DNA from: Sipunculus nudus
Lineage: Eukaryota; Annelida; Sipuncula; Golfingiida; Sipunculidae
DNA: 64,000 nucleotides
Direction of reading: 5' to 3'
Assembly (NCBI GenBank): GCA_026874595.1
Contig: CM049313.1
Span: forward strand, 41,010,659 to 41,074,658
Shown: piece by piece, positions 36,025 to 50,163 of the stretch
Layout: each line of letters starts with the position of its first letter
Position numbering within the stretch: position 1 is the first letter of the stretch
Position numbers and translations under genes: made by a program
The notes under the pieces: model-generated
Databases searched by the model: none
Told to the model about the DNA's origin: nothing
The model's input: only the letters and a program-made list of their open reading frames with translations

Positions 36025-37542
36025 ATTAATATTTATCTTATATTTGTTAGAACTGCTATTTATTGTTTATCAGTACTTCCTACAACTACTGCTTTATTAA
36101 AGTATAATGATCATTGATAAATTATTGTGATTATAATGTTTATAAATAATACCATGCTTTTATAAATAATATCATTATAACATCACAATACCAGAAACTC
36201 TTTAAGAATCACTGCCTGCTGTTTGTCTTGCCTCGCTGACCCTAATGATCAGGTAGTTGTTCAACCGAAGATGGATCTTGAAAAGAAAAACGTTTGTACA
36301 AAACTGTATATTTCTTTCACTGTCTGTTTCAAAAAGCGAACATATTAACATTCAAGCAAAAGGCCGTTTTTTATAGACCGTAAAAAGTAAATAGAGACAA
36401 TACATAATTTTAACCCTTACATTAAAGATGCTTCCTTTCAATAAATAATTTTTTTTTCAATATAAGGTAGTAGCATCCCTTACAAAAAGAACTATTTTAT
36501 TTTTCTTAATCATGTTTCTTTCTAACTTAAAACTGAATTTTAAAGTTTGATGCATTAAAAAAATTAATTACACATGTATAAGTAGCCAACATATTCGATT
36601 CCGGTTTCGGACTACGTGACAGGATAGTATCACACGCTTCCACTCACTTTATATATAATATTTATTTCGTACAAAGAAGTATATCATTTGAAAAAAGTAT
36701 TCAACAGAAAACAAAGGAAAGAAAACAATTGTTTATTCAACATGGAATCACATGACTCAAATGTAGGTTGAGTGAAGAAAAAGTCAATGAAAGTTCAAAC
36801 TTAGGTCCAACTGGCAATATCAGTTATGCCATCTTTTAAATTAACTAAGTCGAGGACGATGCTTCCGATAGCATGTTCCCTTCAGAGATTTCTGGTGACA
36901 TAACTTTGCAAGAAATTCTACTGAAATCAATTATATATACATTACTTTTACATTTAACATAAATAACCGAGATTGTTACCAATAAAACCAGACAAATCAT
37001 GTCTCCCTCTGTGAGCTATAAAATGAAACAAGTAAATTATTAGACCAGCACTTATATTTTATCATTTTTATAAATCACGTTTCTATTTGTATGTTCAAAG
37101 GATGACTTCCAGCCACTGACATTACAATAGGTATACGTGCCATTGAAGGTTAGTTTCTAAATCGTACATATACCTTTGTAATAGGCACTAATAAAATACT
37201 TTCTACTCTTTTGCCTCATGTTCCAAGTTGGGCATCCATAAAAAGATGTACAATATGAAATGAAGAGATCATGAACAATCGTCGAGGCTGACCCCTGAAC
37301 TTTGTTAAAAGTTAATTAATTTTAGAAAAGAAAAAAAAATTGTCTGTAGTTCACTTATGTTATTAAAGTCGTTTCTGATGAGAACGATCAAATATTCAGT
37401 ACTAAGTACCCATTTGAGATTATTGCCAGCAAGAAATATATTGTAATACGAGCTATTCTCATCATTTGGTTTTATCTTCATACAAACAGTTTTCTTTGTG
37501 TTATATACGCTCCCGAGGCAGCGGAAATCTTACGCTTCTAAA
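36025..37542. other. Intergenic AT-rich sequence with one dispersed-repeat fragment
   Basis: Near 36598-36655, TTCCGGTTTCGGACTACGTG and following bases recur in the same orientation near 50871-50930. No gene is visible. Confidence 0.5.
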
Positions 37543-38064
37543 GAAGCAACTGATTTTCACGCTGCCAGCTTTGACCGTTTATGATATATTTAGACACTAG
37601 ATGGCGGTTCGTTGTCCGCTGAACAAAATGATGAGAATTTCAAAGAGAATTGCCTCAGACGTGGTTTGCTTAGGGCCTTTGGCACATAGGATGCCCGACC
37701 GGTGAGTTGTGATTCAAACGAAACGTAACAACAAAGGCTGCGTGCACACCTCGCTGGCTGGTTTCAGTTCTGCGAGACCAGACACATGGCTACGCTAACA
37801 GTCATACTGTCAGAATCGAATCGGTCGATGATGCGAGAATGCAGAGGGAGCAATTAAAATTCGAACGTAAACTTTTCTTCAAACGGCGCTTGAAACGCAA
37901 TTGTGGGCGCAGCCAGGATGCCTGTCGCGTGTTTGTTTATTGGCATCTGGTTGGCTGCTTGTCACATCATACGCACGTTTTTTTTCAGCGGACAACGGAC
38001 CGCCATCTGGTGTCTAAATATATCATAAACGGTCAAAGCTGGCAGCGTGAAAATCAGTTGCTTC
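37543..38064. mobile_element. Inverted-repeat element with 78-bp near-perfect arms
   Basis: The arms at 37543-37620 (starting GAAGCAACTGATTTTCACGC) and 37987-38064 (its inverted copy) differ at about two positions over 78 bases. They enclose about 366 bp of unrelated sequence. The open frame across it is not protein-like. No target-site duplication is clear. Confidence 0.75.
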
Positions 38065-38204
38065 AATATATAAGTAAAGAAAGGTATTATAAGGGCGAAA
38101 TTGTACCACTAGGGGAGAAGCGAGCATTATCGCCATTTCCGATATTTTGTATCTCATACATATAAAGTAGAATTCTCACAATCAAAGCAGGCATTATATC
38201 CTGG

Positions 38205-38470
38205 TGTTAACCGAATCCGGTGATTACCGCACCTGCGGGCCCAGGGTGTGTAATCGTCCCCATTGGGTCATACCAGCGAGGAGCTCTTGGAAAAGGCCCA
38301 CTCGTTTTGTGGCCTGCACCCAGGACACGGCCTCCTAATTAAGCCTTCAGAGCGCGCGCAATGGGTGCGAGCAGACCGTGAGAGATTTCAACGCCTCGGC
38401 TGAGATTCGAACTCATCAAATCCTTGTTTTAAGTCCTGAGCTCTACCACTGACCCAAACATCTCAGGTTG
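38205..38470 (-). mobile_element. tRNA-derived SINE
   Basis: On the minus strand a D-arm-like A-box (GTCAGTGGTAGAGC, 38440-38453) is followed at normal tRNA spacing by a T-arm/B-box (TGAGTTCGAATCTCA, 38400-38414). A GC-richer body of about 180 bases follows. The anticodon arm does not pair well, so it is a SINE head and not a functional tRNA. Confidence 0.65.
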
Positions 38471-41242
38471 TCCAGGACATGGAGCAGTAAAAAAAAAGTA
38501 GGAACTGATTTTTTTAAACATTTTATTCCGATTAAACAGTGTTACGGAACCTAATATAAACAGATCACGTATGCGTGATGAACAAAAGTTTTGTAATGGA
38601 GATAAATAACAAATCAGATTCTGTAACACTAGGCAGCGTGAAATGTCTAGGGGAATGAATTAAGAAGTCAGTGGTTTTTTTGTTAACAAATAACTATTCT
38701 TTATTCTTAAAACATCCCTAACAATACAATACACTAAATCAATACAATTATACAATAAAACAGCATTATAGCAACAAGTCAATACAATCACACGGAAAGA
38801 TAATGGTACAATACCTGGATACCAATACCGTCACCACGATAAGTCCTTTAAATTTAAACTCTCGGAGAATGACAACAACCCAGAAAGTAAACCGAAGTCC
38901 AAACGCATAAAATCCAGGAGGAAGTCTTTGAAAATGTATAATTGCCGCATTCGTCGGATAAGGTCTTAGAATCTGACACACGCTTCTGCGTCCGCTGGTA
39001 TCTTCCTGCTGTCTGCACTCCTGGTTCTAAAAAACAGCCCCTTTATATACCTTCACACCCCAAGCCGGGAATTTTCCACTTCTCGAACAGTCTATAAGAT
39101 CTTGCACATCACGCGCTTCAAGAATTCTCTAGAAAAAACAGCGCTGTGTATCTCCACACACCATGGTGTACACGTGATCCACGACCAGGCGTGAAAGCTC
39201 AAGGCTCACATGACAACGAGAGTTCAACCAGTACGGATTAAACATAAAATGTAACAACAACACGAGTTACGCCCATGTCACACAATAAAAGAGTACCTGT
39301 AACAACAGAATGTAGGTAAGATACAAGCCTCCAGAGAGAAACTCAGTGTTTTGTCTTAATGTGTTTTTTTTTCAGATCTAAATGCCCGTAATAATTCAAC
39401 ATAATTAGCAATGCACATGAAACTGAAGTTGCATGTCACAACGAAATCCCGTAAAATAACGCTAAACGAGACTTTACATCCTGTTAGTATGAGAACACTG
39501 AGAGCGGTAGACAGATTTATGTATGTATACGGATCTGTATGTATCAGCTGACAAAAAGTCACTTTAGCGAAGCGTAAAAATGCAGCCGATTCTGATCAAT
39601 AATGCACTTGACACGGAAGCCCATGACAAAGGTAAACAGGCGACGTTCAATGAAAATGTCATTCTATCAATACCTGAGGGGCAGTAAAGATCAGTTGGCA
39701 ATTCATCAACCCATTTACCGGCCAGCTGAACTAATGTTACTGCGGAACTATCATCAAGTAGTTTCAGTTCTGATCGGATAAAAACATAGTTTTATGAGGC
39801 GGTTTGAACATTCTGCAAAGTTGGTCTGTTTTATTGTCATGAATATATTATTACGTAACAACCAAAAAGGTAAATACTATATATGGATTCCTTTAGATAC
39901 AACCCTGACAAAAATAAATTGATACAAATCATAAAACTTTTAGTAAAACTGAACATTACTGTCACCCTTTTAACTGACCCATTTTCTATTTCATAGTCGC
40001 ATATTATCTGAGTGAGTCAGTGTTGCTTTTATATGATTCACTCTTTTTTATGCCTTATTTGTGTTTTAGCTTGAGAGGTCTTTTTTTCATAATCATCTGC
40101 TCATCTAGGCATTTATTCTAAAAGTTCCTTGCAATAAAAATGTGGTATAAAACAGGTGTTTATTACTGCGGAGGTATTCTAAAATGGAACTTCAGATGAA
40201 TGAATAAACAAAGCCATCGGCCCTGATGGCATGACGCGTCTTTATGTTTAGATCAAAACTAATAGTCATACATCACTTTTCTGTGGTCTATCATATATTT
40301 CTTCGAAAATAGGAAGTGAACCAGTTTTTGAGGTTTTGGTTGGGCGTGAGGTTAAACAACGACATCAATGATACATATAATACTTCTTTATTGAATATAT
40401 CAACGATTTTAGTGGTAACCTAGTCATCGAGCATAAAAAGATATGAAAACGAGGCAACCAGGTTTAGGTCCCGGTACCCAAACCAGGGAAGGTTCGTATC
40501 ACTCAAGATGTTCTTTTTGTTTTATATATAGTGTCGTTTATTGTCGAGTTTTTATATCTCAAAAGGAAGGGTTAATTAAATAATGTACCTGCAGAGCAAT
40601 TGTAAAAGGTGTTAAATAATTCACTGAACTTAGTTCATACATGTATAAACGGTATGAAAAATGCTTTGCTTTTGGCAAACTACCTTTTTTTATTTATGTC
40701 AGTCTACCATTGCTGGATGCACCAAATGAAGGAATTGAACAGACCGATGCAAGGTCACATGACTCCTTTATCCTTACTATTTTAGATAGTTGCCTCCTGA
40801 AGGAGAACACACTATGCATTATATTTGTACAGGTCCGCGTATACCTGCAGAGAAAATTACACAACCCGTACAGAAGGGTTACGGATAGATCGTCTCACGG
40901 CCTGAACCTGAAGCACTGGTTTATAATCTTATCTTATAACCAGTTTTAAAACAACCTTGGTGCATGACGTTACCCGGCTTGACGTATACAAAAACAAGGA
41001 TGTTATATGAACATTAATCTTACTTGATTAAAATTAAGAAAAATTAGACCATTCTTTTCGTTATTATTTTATGAAGAAATAGTCTTCCTGGTTCTTCAGA
41101 GTGGCGCCACTGGGAACCTGCAGAGATTTCAAGTTTAACTGTTCACTGGTCCCTGTACCGGGTTCTTCAGGAAATCCAGGGTTCCTAAGAGAGCCATCAG
41201 GTTCCCTTGTAAATTTCAACAATGGCTACAGTGGCATAGCAT
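38471..41242. other. Intergenic, no gene recognised
   Basis: Includes a GC-richer stretch at 38990-39240 that could be an old transposon, without identifiable ends. Short open frames have no recognisable domains. Confidence 0.45.
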
Positions 41243-41453
41243 CAGAAGCGGATCCAGGGGGGGGGGGGGGTCCAGGGGGTCCGGACCCCCCCCCCCCCCT
41301 TTTTTTCACCCGAAGCAACCTTTTTTAAGGGGTTTTAGACGTAATTTTAAGGCCTGGACCCCCCTTTTCCAGACGTGATGACCTTTTTTTAGGATTTTCA
41401 TTAGTCCTCCTGGGTTTGACCCCCCCTTTTCCTAAATCCTGGATCCGCCCCTG
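41243..41453. mobile_element. GGATCCAGG-type inverted-repeat MITE
   Basis: Starts CAGAAGCGGATCCAGGGGGG and ends CCTGGATCCGCCCCTG. Flanking AGCAT occurs on both sides as a possible partial target-site duplication. G14 and C14 runs lie near the left end. Same family as 26065-26276. Confidence 0.75.
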
Positions 41454-42464
41454 AGCATTGTCAACGAACTCACAAAACGATTGGACATTTTATCAAGAGG
41501 AGTTGGGGTTTCTGAGGAAAGTTTATAAGGAATGTCAATTGTAAAGTAATTCATCCATGTTGTTTTCAAAGAAATATGAAGGTGTGAATATTTTGTTTTT
41601 AAACAAAGGACATATCTTAACATGAAAGTGTCTCAAAGACGTCTTTCAAAACCGACTGACTATTTTGGTCTTCAGCTAAATCAGCAAACATCACAAGCTC
41701 ACACAAACACAAATCTTCTCGTGCTATTTAACAAATTTTAAGTACAAAATACATCCACCAGATGTATTACCCGTTGTAAAATTGCGGGCAGCAAATGTAT
41801 AAACATTATTATTCGGTATTCTTGTTCTGTACCTACAATGACCCTTCCAATAACCTAAATTTTCTAAGCTATAAGAGAAAGAGAAACAGAGATAGAGACA
41901 GATGGAGACACAGACAGAGAGATAGACAGACGGAAGGCAACAAGAGGTCATAGAGGTCAAAAGTGAAAATTGAACCCTAGTCACTGATGGATGTCACGGT
42001 CCCCAGAGGGAGTAGCACACCGTACAAGAAGCTGGTATTGCTTCTGTTATAATGTTTAATGTGGTACATGCAGTTACGCAATCCTATATTGAACTGCTTA
42101 AAGTGTATTCTTATAGGGCTATACGCCTTTAATACACACAAAGCTCAGACAAATATTGACATTTAGGTGCCTTGTATGAACTGAACTCTCTCATATTATC
42201 GTCATGTATTCAGACATTTACGGGCGAGTTTTTTTTCAGGTACGAGTTTTTTCTAATTGTTACAATACCATTGGCCCATTTTACCAGATTTGGCTGGTTA
42301 ATTAGGAGGTCGTTTACTTTATGAGACGCATTGGTTAAAGTGAAGCGGAAAACAACTTTGTGGATATTATCATCTTTCATAATAACCGTCAGCTCTGCAG
42401 TTTTGTCAAGTCTGACTTCGAGTAATATAATTATTTTTCCGGGCCTTTGTTGTAGTGCTGAACA
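41454..42464. other. Intergenic, purine-rich AGAC/AGAT stretch, no gene
   Basis: 41872-41940 is a purine-rich imperfect repeat (AGAGATAGAGACAGATGG). Nothing else was recognised. Confidence 0.5.
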
Positions 42465-42586
42465 GTGTACTCGAGTGATAGTAATAGTACCCGAGTACTC
42501 GAGTGATAGTAATAGTACCCGAGTACTCGAGTGATAGTAATAGTACCCGAGTACTCGAGTGATAGTAATAGTACCCGAGTACTGAG
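42465..42586. repeat. 27-bp minisatellite with palindromic core
   Basis: About 4.4 copies of CCGAGTACTCGAGTGATAGT then AATAGTA. Each unit contains the palindrome CGAGTACTCG. Confidence 0.95.
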
Positions 42587-45500
42587 TCCGAATTAGGGAT
42601 CAAGCACTCCTGTGTGAACTTGCATTTTGAGACATATTAGCAGTTATTCACATGCACTATTATGAAGTAAACCTGTGAATCCCAATTTGTTTCTTACTAA
42701 TAGCAGATCTTGTTTCCACTTTACACTGTCATAACATTAACCACGTAAATCCATAAATGTATATCTTCTGTGTGAGCAGTACATGGAAATGCACAAGGTA
42801 AGAAATGTTAAAATTCCCATTTCGCCATTTTCATCTAAAATTGTGATTTTTTTTTCATATAACGATTGCTCACACCAGAGCCGGGTAATATTTAACGAGT
42901 GCTCAACCCTAAAACACGTTGGACATTAAACAGACCTACTATGCTGGTGGTAACCAGGACATAACATCATGTAAACCGTGAGAAGATTATATGTCAGTCA
43001 AGCACCTGTACAGGCAATAATAACTTAAATACAATACCTGCACGTCCAGCAAGAGGTGATGAGTTTCTTGTTAAGATGATGGTGATAATGATATCCTTAA
43101 GTAACAATCGTTTAAATGTGATATCCTCCGGTATAACAACAGGTATCCCTCACAGATCATACAAATGTGGTCAAATCAGCCACAGCTAGCTCGCCTGTAC
43201 GCGGTCAATGTCGTACGTCCACGGGCTGCCCGGGTCTTGTTTACTCTATGTCACAGACATCCCTCCACTTTCTTTCGTTGACGTGCGGGCTCCACAAGAC
43301 CAACACAGCCCGCCACCTGAGTACATTCCTGCATTCTCAATATGAAAAATCGCATGCCCAGATCGGGCGTATGGCCTGCGTATTGGCCTTGAAACCAGGG
43401 TAAGCAAACGCGTACTTGATATACATCCAACAGCTCGTAAGGGCCTGCTTATAATAACCAGTTGTTTAAACCCCCTTTGATTACAGCACATCATACAACG
43501 ATGATCATAAAGGCTTTGGCATTTTCCCTTGGGAAGGACACAATCAGTGCTGAAGGAAAGAATGACGTCACTGATAACATGAGAAGATAAGACTAGATCT
43601 TACTTCGGTTCTTTCACACCCTATTTATGTTGAATTATAAACAAGAAGAGGCAAAATATTATAAACGAAGGAGAGTGGGGAAAAGGTTTAAAGTGCGCAT
43701 AACTTGAATTATTTATATATATATATATGATGACACATTCCAACAACAGATTTTACCCTCCGAACAGTACTAAATGTTTGAACACCTCAACAGGTTAAAA
43801 CTCAACGAGATTTGTTTTTTATAATTATGAAGATTCACCTTTTAAACCTGACATGTTCAATGTAAGATCAATTATCCATAAGCTGATTTTCTGCTGTCTT
43901 CCTTCTGTTTTCTTTGAGTAACAGAGCAGAAAATGTAATCTACGCTATAGGAGAATTAAAATTAAAATGGCATGGCTAAACAGTGCCGTCTACATGGCCT
44001 GAGTCCAAATGACCCACGCCCATTTGGGACAGACCAATAACCTAGTGATTATTCAGCTTCCCGGCACCCCTTCGTACACGCACCGCTGAAGGGTATCACA
44101 TGATCACCAGGTATTGATGAGTCCGTTATAATTCACCGATCAATTAAGTAAACACAATATCAGGTGAAAAGACTTTGTTACATATGTGTTGACAACATTA
44201 ACAGAACTTTGTGGGAACCCTGACCGTTTTAACTATTATCCATATACTCACACTAATGGCGTCCGGCCATCTGTCGGGAGCCACATCGGATGTAGGCCGT
44301 CCACACTACCGTTTATTCATATAAAATGTAAATGAAGATATGTGTCTTTCTATATTTATGTTCTCTAACATTATTTCGAGAAATATTATGATGATCATGT
44401 TGCAAATGTACAATAATGAAAATATAGTTTATGGTTGAATGTTTCCTGTTCAATTGAAACTGTGTCGTATTCTCTTACTTAACAAACATGGCCACTGGTA
44501 CGACTCTCCGTCATTATGTCCCCGCCTGCATGAAGCATCCTTGTCTGTTGTAATGTAAATGTGACATTGTCATTCTATCTGGACATGCATTTCTTATGAG
44601 AAATGATCCGATGTTTAAACAGTCGTTAACTTTATACAGAGTAACTGGAGGACTGTTTATCCGTATTTCGTTCCGCTTGTTATTTTCAGAATTGCTCATC
44701 GATTCGATTCCATTATCTACGCAGGAGTCACACCTACATGATTTAACACAAGTTAGAGGTCTTGTTTATATAATCTTTTAAAATCTGCGTTTACTTTGAT
44801 CAGTAACTATATCACTTTAAAATCACTTTTACTTTCTTATTGGCTTTATTATGAAAAGGTAACACTGAACCATAATAATTCATTATTAATCTGCAAAGTA
44901 CCTCTGAAAGTCATTATCCCCGGCTAGCCTATGTTGTCTGTTTGTTTGTTAGCACGGTGATTGACATTATGCGGATTTTAGCTAAAAGGGTAACGAACAT
45001 TATGTGATATATTTCTTTACCAGCAGATCAACTAATGCAACAGATACAAACCGAACAATACACCAGCCCACTCTTTATGAATTGCAATACTTGATGGTCG
45101 TTCGGCTGGCCTTTAAACGGGTAGATGTATTGTCAACTGATCTGTACTTTCCTTCATTTAATGACTGAATGACATTTCATTGAACGCTGCTTGTAACCTT
45201 TGTCACAGACCGCCATGGTAATTAAGTTTATTATTTAATGGAAGTGCCAGTAGTTTTAAACTCCGATTAACTCACTTTTTGTCAACTGATAGCATAGGTA
45301 AATCTTTACGCTGTTCGGTCACTTTACTTTCATAACGTAAGCATTCGCTGATTATATATGTAACGATATTTTATATAAAAAAACATACATAAATATTTGT
45401 CTTTAACTCGTTCAAGGAGTTTATGTGTTCACCCGTGTCTGTCTGATGGTTACCTCCGCCCAAGAGTTCATGTTTTCATAAGTGTTTGTTTCTCTGTCTT

Positions 45501-45600
45501 CCAGTTTGTTTCTTTGTCTATCAATTGTTTGTCCATAAACAAAATCGACAATATATCACCACTGGACCGATGTCCATGAAATATTATATAAATCTTGGGT
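42587..45600. other. Intergenic, no gene recognised
   Basis: A GC- and CpG-richer patch at 43180-43400 has overlapping open frames on both strands, but none gives a recognisable product. The rest is AT-rich. Confidence 0.4.
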
Positions 45601-45601
45601 A

Positions 45602-45745
45602 CGGGCCGAGGTAGCTTACTTGGTAAGTCTCCCCAGTGAGACGGATACTCTGTCTAGGGCCGAGGATGCCCCATTACACATTAGTGCAGATTCGGATAAA
45701 GAGGTAGATCGTAGATCCAGCAGGACGGTTCAGACTCGGCGGATG
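45602..45745 (+). mobile_element. Possible old SINE fragment
   Basis: GGGCCGAGG followed by TAGCTTACTTGG (45612-45623) resembles a Pol III A-box. A weak B-box-like GGTTCAGACTC lies near 45727. The spacing is not tRNA-like, so this is only suggestive. Confidence 0.3.
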
Positions 45746-48700
45746 AATGTGCTCTACTTAGTACCATTCTAGTTGTGTGTTCACATATAGTAACAAATGC
45801 TCTGAGTCACCGTTATGGTTGGACGATTCGTACAAGTCGGGTTTACGGCTTTTCTCCACGATCAAAATAACCGTTGTAATGTTAACAATAAACCTAATTC
45901 TGCGTGTCAGAGTTACTACAGTGAATGTCCTGTAATTCTAATGCATTTATGTTCAGAGAAGAGACATAACAGATCTATTGTGCTGTGAAGAAAACGACGG
46001 TGGCCCAGATTCAGGGAACCTGATACATCCAGCATCTAAAGGACTTCTTCATCCTTTTTGTCACAAATAAAGAAGCAGACCACAATAAAGGGTCTTATTG
46101 TTTGGGGGTACGTGATAGTCCTGAAAGCACTGAATCTGACGTAACACTTGGTTAAAGCCGACAAACTAAAAGATGATGTTCCAGGTGAACCTGAAAAAAT
46201 ATGGGTCTAAATAAATATAATGACTTCTGGTTGTTCTGATGCTGGTGCATACAGTTTATGAAATCCAGGAGGGTTCGAGAATAATTTATCAGTAAGATAC
46301 CTTTTGTATTAGTGAACAAACTAAAAGAAAGTCTTCAACAATCAAACATTCTGTGTTTAGTTCGGTAATTTCACGGTAATTCCGTGAGATTTTCTTCTGC
46401 CAGAAGATAATATGTTTTGTTTGTTTTGTTTTTCTCTTAGCAGTTACATTAAAACCTTAAGAACGGATTTCGATTAAATTTTGGGGTTAGCCCCAAGCAA
46501 CAGTCCTTTACTTCAACAAGTAACCTGGATCCCTTTCCTGGGGTTAAAGTTTCCACCACGTACAATGTTTACAGGTGTAACCTAATTAGAGCCGCTTTCT
46601 TTTGGCGGGAAAAGCTGACCTGTGATGCAACCATTGGGTTTCATTTCACTCGTCTTGGATTGACGTATTTCCATCGCTTAGGTAGTACACACTAAAGTTT
46701 AATAATATCTTGGTATTATTCCGGATCTGCATGGTGATCTGGTATGCTCGCGGAATCACACGACCTCAGAGTGCTTTCGTGATGACGAAAAAAAAAAATA
46801 TGTTGACAACGTCTGCTCCTGGCATTGTCATCACTCAATTTGAGCAGTTCGTTTAAATTGGTGACTACATTAAATTAATGAAATATTTAAATATTGAATT
46901 GAATGTTTTTAAATATACAGCCTACACTCGTTTAGATAATTTGAACCACCGATAAACCCCTTACTGCCTATAGGCCTAATATTTAGCCAGATTCCAGATT
47001 TTCTTGCATATGCAAATTTTGCAGTGGAAAGAACCGATCAACAACAGAGGTCAGGGAGTATGTAAACAATGATTTAGAAGCTTCCGTGCAGTCAAAGTAC
47101 CTGCTACAGGTGAGTGGATTTTATAGCAGATTAACTATTAACGTCGTCTTTGGGCTTTCTATGTATATACCCATTAGGCTGATATATGTGTTTACGGAGA
47201 TTACATTTAAATAATACACGTATATAAAGGTACCCTCATTATGTGAGGGGATGCTCTATACGATAACTGGCAACCTGCCAGTTATTGATAAAACATAATT
47301 ATAACAGACACATGGTGTATTGGATTTTTTAAAGGCAGGATTATATTGTCTTCGATAAGAGCAAATGGTCAGTCTACCGCAAACCATGCCACGTCCGGTC
47401 CATTTGACGTGTCCATTACATTATTTGACATATATTGTTTATGGGTCAATGGGGCACCTGAAATTCCTATAACTGGAGACCCGTTACCCGCGGCCTATGT
47501 GTTTAATCAGATGATATTTCTAATAGGTTTGTCAGTAACATTATAAAGTGCAGTAGTCATTGTAGACCACCCGTACACCGGCATCATCCCACATTCACTC
47601 ATATTATCTTTTACAATGTTTTCTGCAATGGTATAAGACCTCTTCGTCATCAAAAAATCCACTATTTTCTAGATATCATGTTCAATATAAGTAACTTGCA
47701 TTTGCGTGCTTTTCGTGTGGAAAATAAAAAGAAAAAAAGTCAGTAAAAATCATTATATAGCACAGCTGTAGGGTTAAGTAATAAATAAAATCAATGAATT
47801 GTTTCAAGCATCACACATTTTGGGTTCTGGTTTTGTTTAAACCGTAAATACGTACCACATGATTAATTATGAAAACCGTAAAACCATGATTAATAATGTA
47901 ATGGTAATTGTTAGCTCCGGGAACTCCAGTTTCTCTTCATAAAACATGTCATATTTTTTTATCTTTTCGACCAGTACGTTGAATCAATTCACCAAACCCA
48001 TCTACAAGGGGGCGCACTGCCTGAGCATGGGTTTGTAAACCATGGATTTGTCACATATCCTTGGATCATAAAACACAGACACTTTTTCTAGATATTCCCG
48101 GCCATTATAGTAAGAGGGGGATACCTTACCATTGCCTGTTCTATATACTGAACGAAAATGCACCATCTATTATTTTATCAATTTGTATATGTATGTGATT
48201 CTTAATTTTAGTGGATAAAACAAAAACATATTGGTATTTCAAAACTGCTATGCACGGTCACAAAAAAAAATGACAAAATTTCCAATAGTGACTTAATACC
48301 TATTATATAATCTTTATATTATCACAGATTCTCTAATATAGTAACCTCCATTTATATATATTTTCCTGTACGTGATGGGTTAGAAGTACTGAGGAGATGT
48401 CATCAAAATTGGTTTGTAGCCTATATAAAGGAATTGCAGTTTATATTTGTGTGGGATCATGTGTGTGTGTGTGATTTTACATATAAATATTAAATGATCG
48501 GCTAAATATTAATCAATCTGCTGTTATCACATTAATTCTTACCTGTTGGGTCATAGGTCGTGATTACATGACTTCGTCTTCTCAGACCACAACAGATTGT
48601 TAAATCCCGCGTTACTTCGTGTATACGTGATCAGCGTCGACTGCGTGACGTCTTTGGCGGTCAAGCAATGATGGTGTCGTCTGCTTACATCCCGTAAGAC

Positions 48701-49620
48701 TTGAAAAGGGCGGCTGGCTTCACGGCGAGCGTTCCTCCAACAAGTACTGTCAATATTTACTTCCCTTAAGACCGTATGTCAAATCAATGGCCAAGGGCGA
48801 AGCGCAGACACCACCGGTCGCTGACAGCGATGTCCGACTCCTACCTGGACGTCATTAACATTCAGGACAAGCTATGATGGCCACGTAACTATATCTAAAT
48901 ACTGAAGCGGGCACGCCCTTACAAAGTAACGCTACAGAACGTACATGAGCCCGATTTAAATATCCTCCCGTGGTACGTTTACAAACTAATCAATATGGTG
49001 TAGTCTGTGTACCCACCTGTAGACTCGCGTGATCTGCCGTTTTTCATTATGAGCACTCGTTGCCCCAATATAAAATAACTAAATAAGACACGGTGAGTTG
49101 TGCCCATGGCGCTACTCAATAAAGTGTAAACTGACAGTTCACTGAACAACGTGTACTCTGATGCCCGATCTCTCTGTATATAAAGAACAAGATAAATATG
49201 ACAACACATAAACAAGGATATGTTTATATTTATGTCACTATATACATATAGAAATAATATTTCAAAACTGCAGACAGCAGTACGATGTACATTTTCGATG
49301 TAAGTGTACTTACTAAGAACATGATTTTTCTTACAAATGATAATTAAGTTAATGAAAATTAAGATAATGTGTCCGGATTATTTCAAATAAATAATATATA
49401 AGAATGGACATGTTTACAAATCCGAGTAACACGTATATATTGTCCGCCCTTTACAATTTTTTTTATCATTGGGTCCTTGAAAGCAGGAAATTTACTTTGT
49501 TCTCTCGGTTTTACATATTTAAATTGGGTTTAACTGTTTAAGTTCCTGTTGCTCATTCGTTTTGAATTTTCTGTGATAAACTGTTGATATTTATTTTATT
49601 ACTGATAGGTCAATTACCTA
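45746..49620. other. Intergenic, no gene recognised
   Basis: 46411-46500 carries a degenerate motif (ACATTAAAACCTTAAGAACGG then ATTTCGATTAAATTTTG) related to sequence in ELP1 introns near 59560 and 60510. A GC-richer patch at 48590-48920 contains no usable open frame. Confidence 0.4.
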
Positions 49621-49624
49621 AAAA

Positions 49625-49858
49625 TTGAGGCCAATCTCCCTAATGAGAATATAGGTGACAATGTTATAAGAATTATGTTGTTTATGCCTCCTGAATGTCG
49701 GTTAATGTGTCTCTGGCAGGGATAATCCGGAAGTCGTAACCTACCTTTAAAACGTATGAACATTTTCCTTTTGAAGCTCGGGTTGGGTTCGAACCTAGGA
49801 CCTTCTGTTCCAAATACCCATCTTAACCAGGAGACAATGTTCTTCTCCAACTGTTGGT
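49625..49858 (-). mobile_element. tRNA-derived SINE
   Basis: On the minus strand an A-box-like segment (CTCCTGGTTAAGATGGG, near 49819-49835) is followed by a canonical B-box GGTTCGAACCC (49785-49795). A non-tRNA body follows. Boundaries are approximate. Confidence 0.65.
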
Positions 49859-50163
49859 GATATTTGCTATTTCTAAATATAAGTAATTCATTACAATTAG
49901 TTTGGATAAAGAAAAAAGCACACTACATATGAGACTTTTTTTCAAATATATGATTTTTTTCAAATACAGGGGTTGTCAAATCAAAACAATTCAACACAGC
50001 GCACTGTGGATGTAAAGTTTGCAATTCATCCTTAATGTACTTAAATATTTGCCAAAAAGCTTTTCACTCACAACTGCAAGAATAAAAAAAAAGTCTTTTG
50101 ATATTCATAATTTTCTGGGTAAACTTAAAATAATTTTATTTTGGTGGTAGTAACCGCCTCCAT

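Noticed and set aside
35855-36100. Tyr-rich open frame
   Set aside because: Translation of the ATT microsatellite.
38400-38465. Functional tRNA gene on the minus strand
   Set aside because: A- and B-box spacing is right, but the anticodon stem does not pair and a SINE-like body follows, so it is treated as a SINE head.
43170-43400. GC- and CpG-richer patch as a gene or promoter
   Set aside because: Overlapping open frames on both strands with no recognisable product and no core-promoter motif; insufficient evidence.
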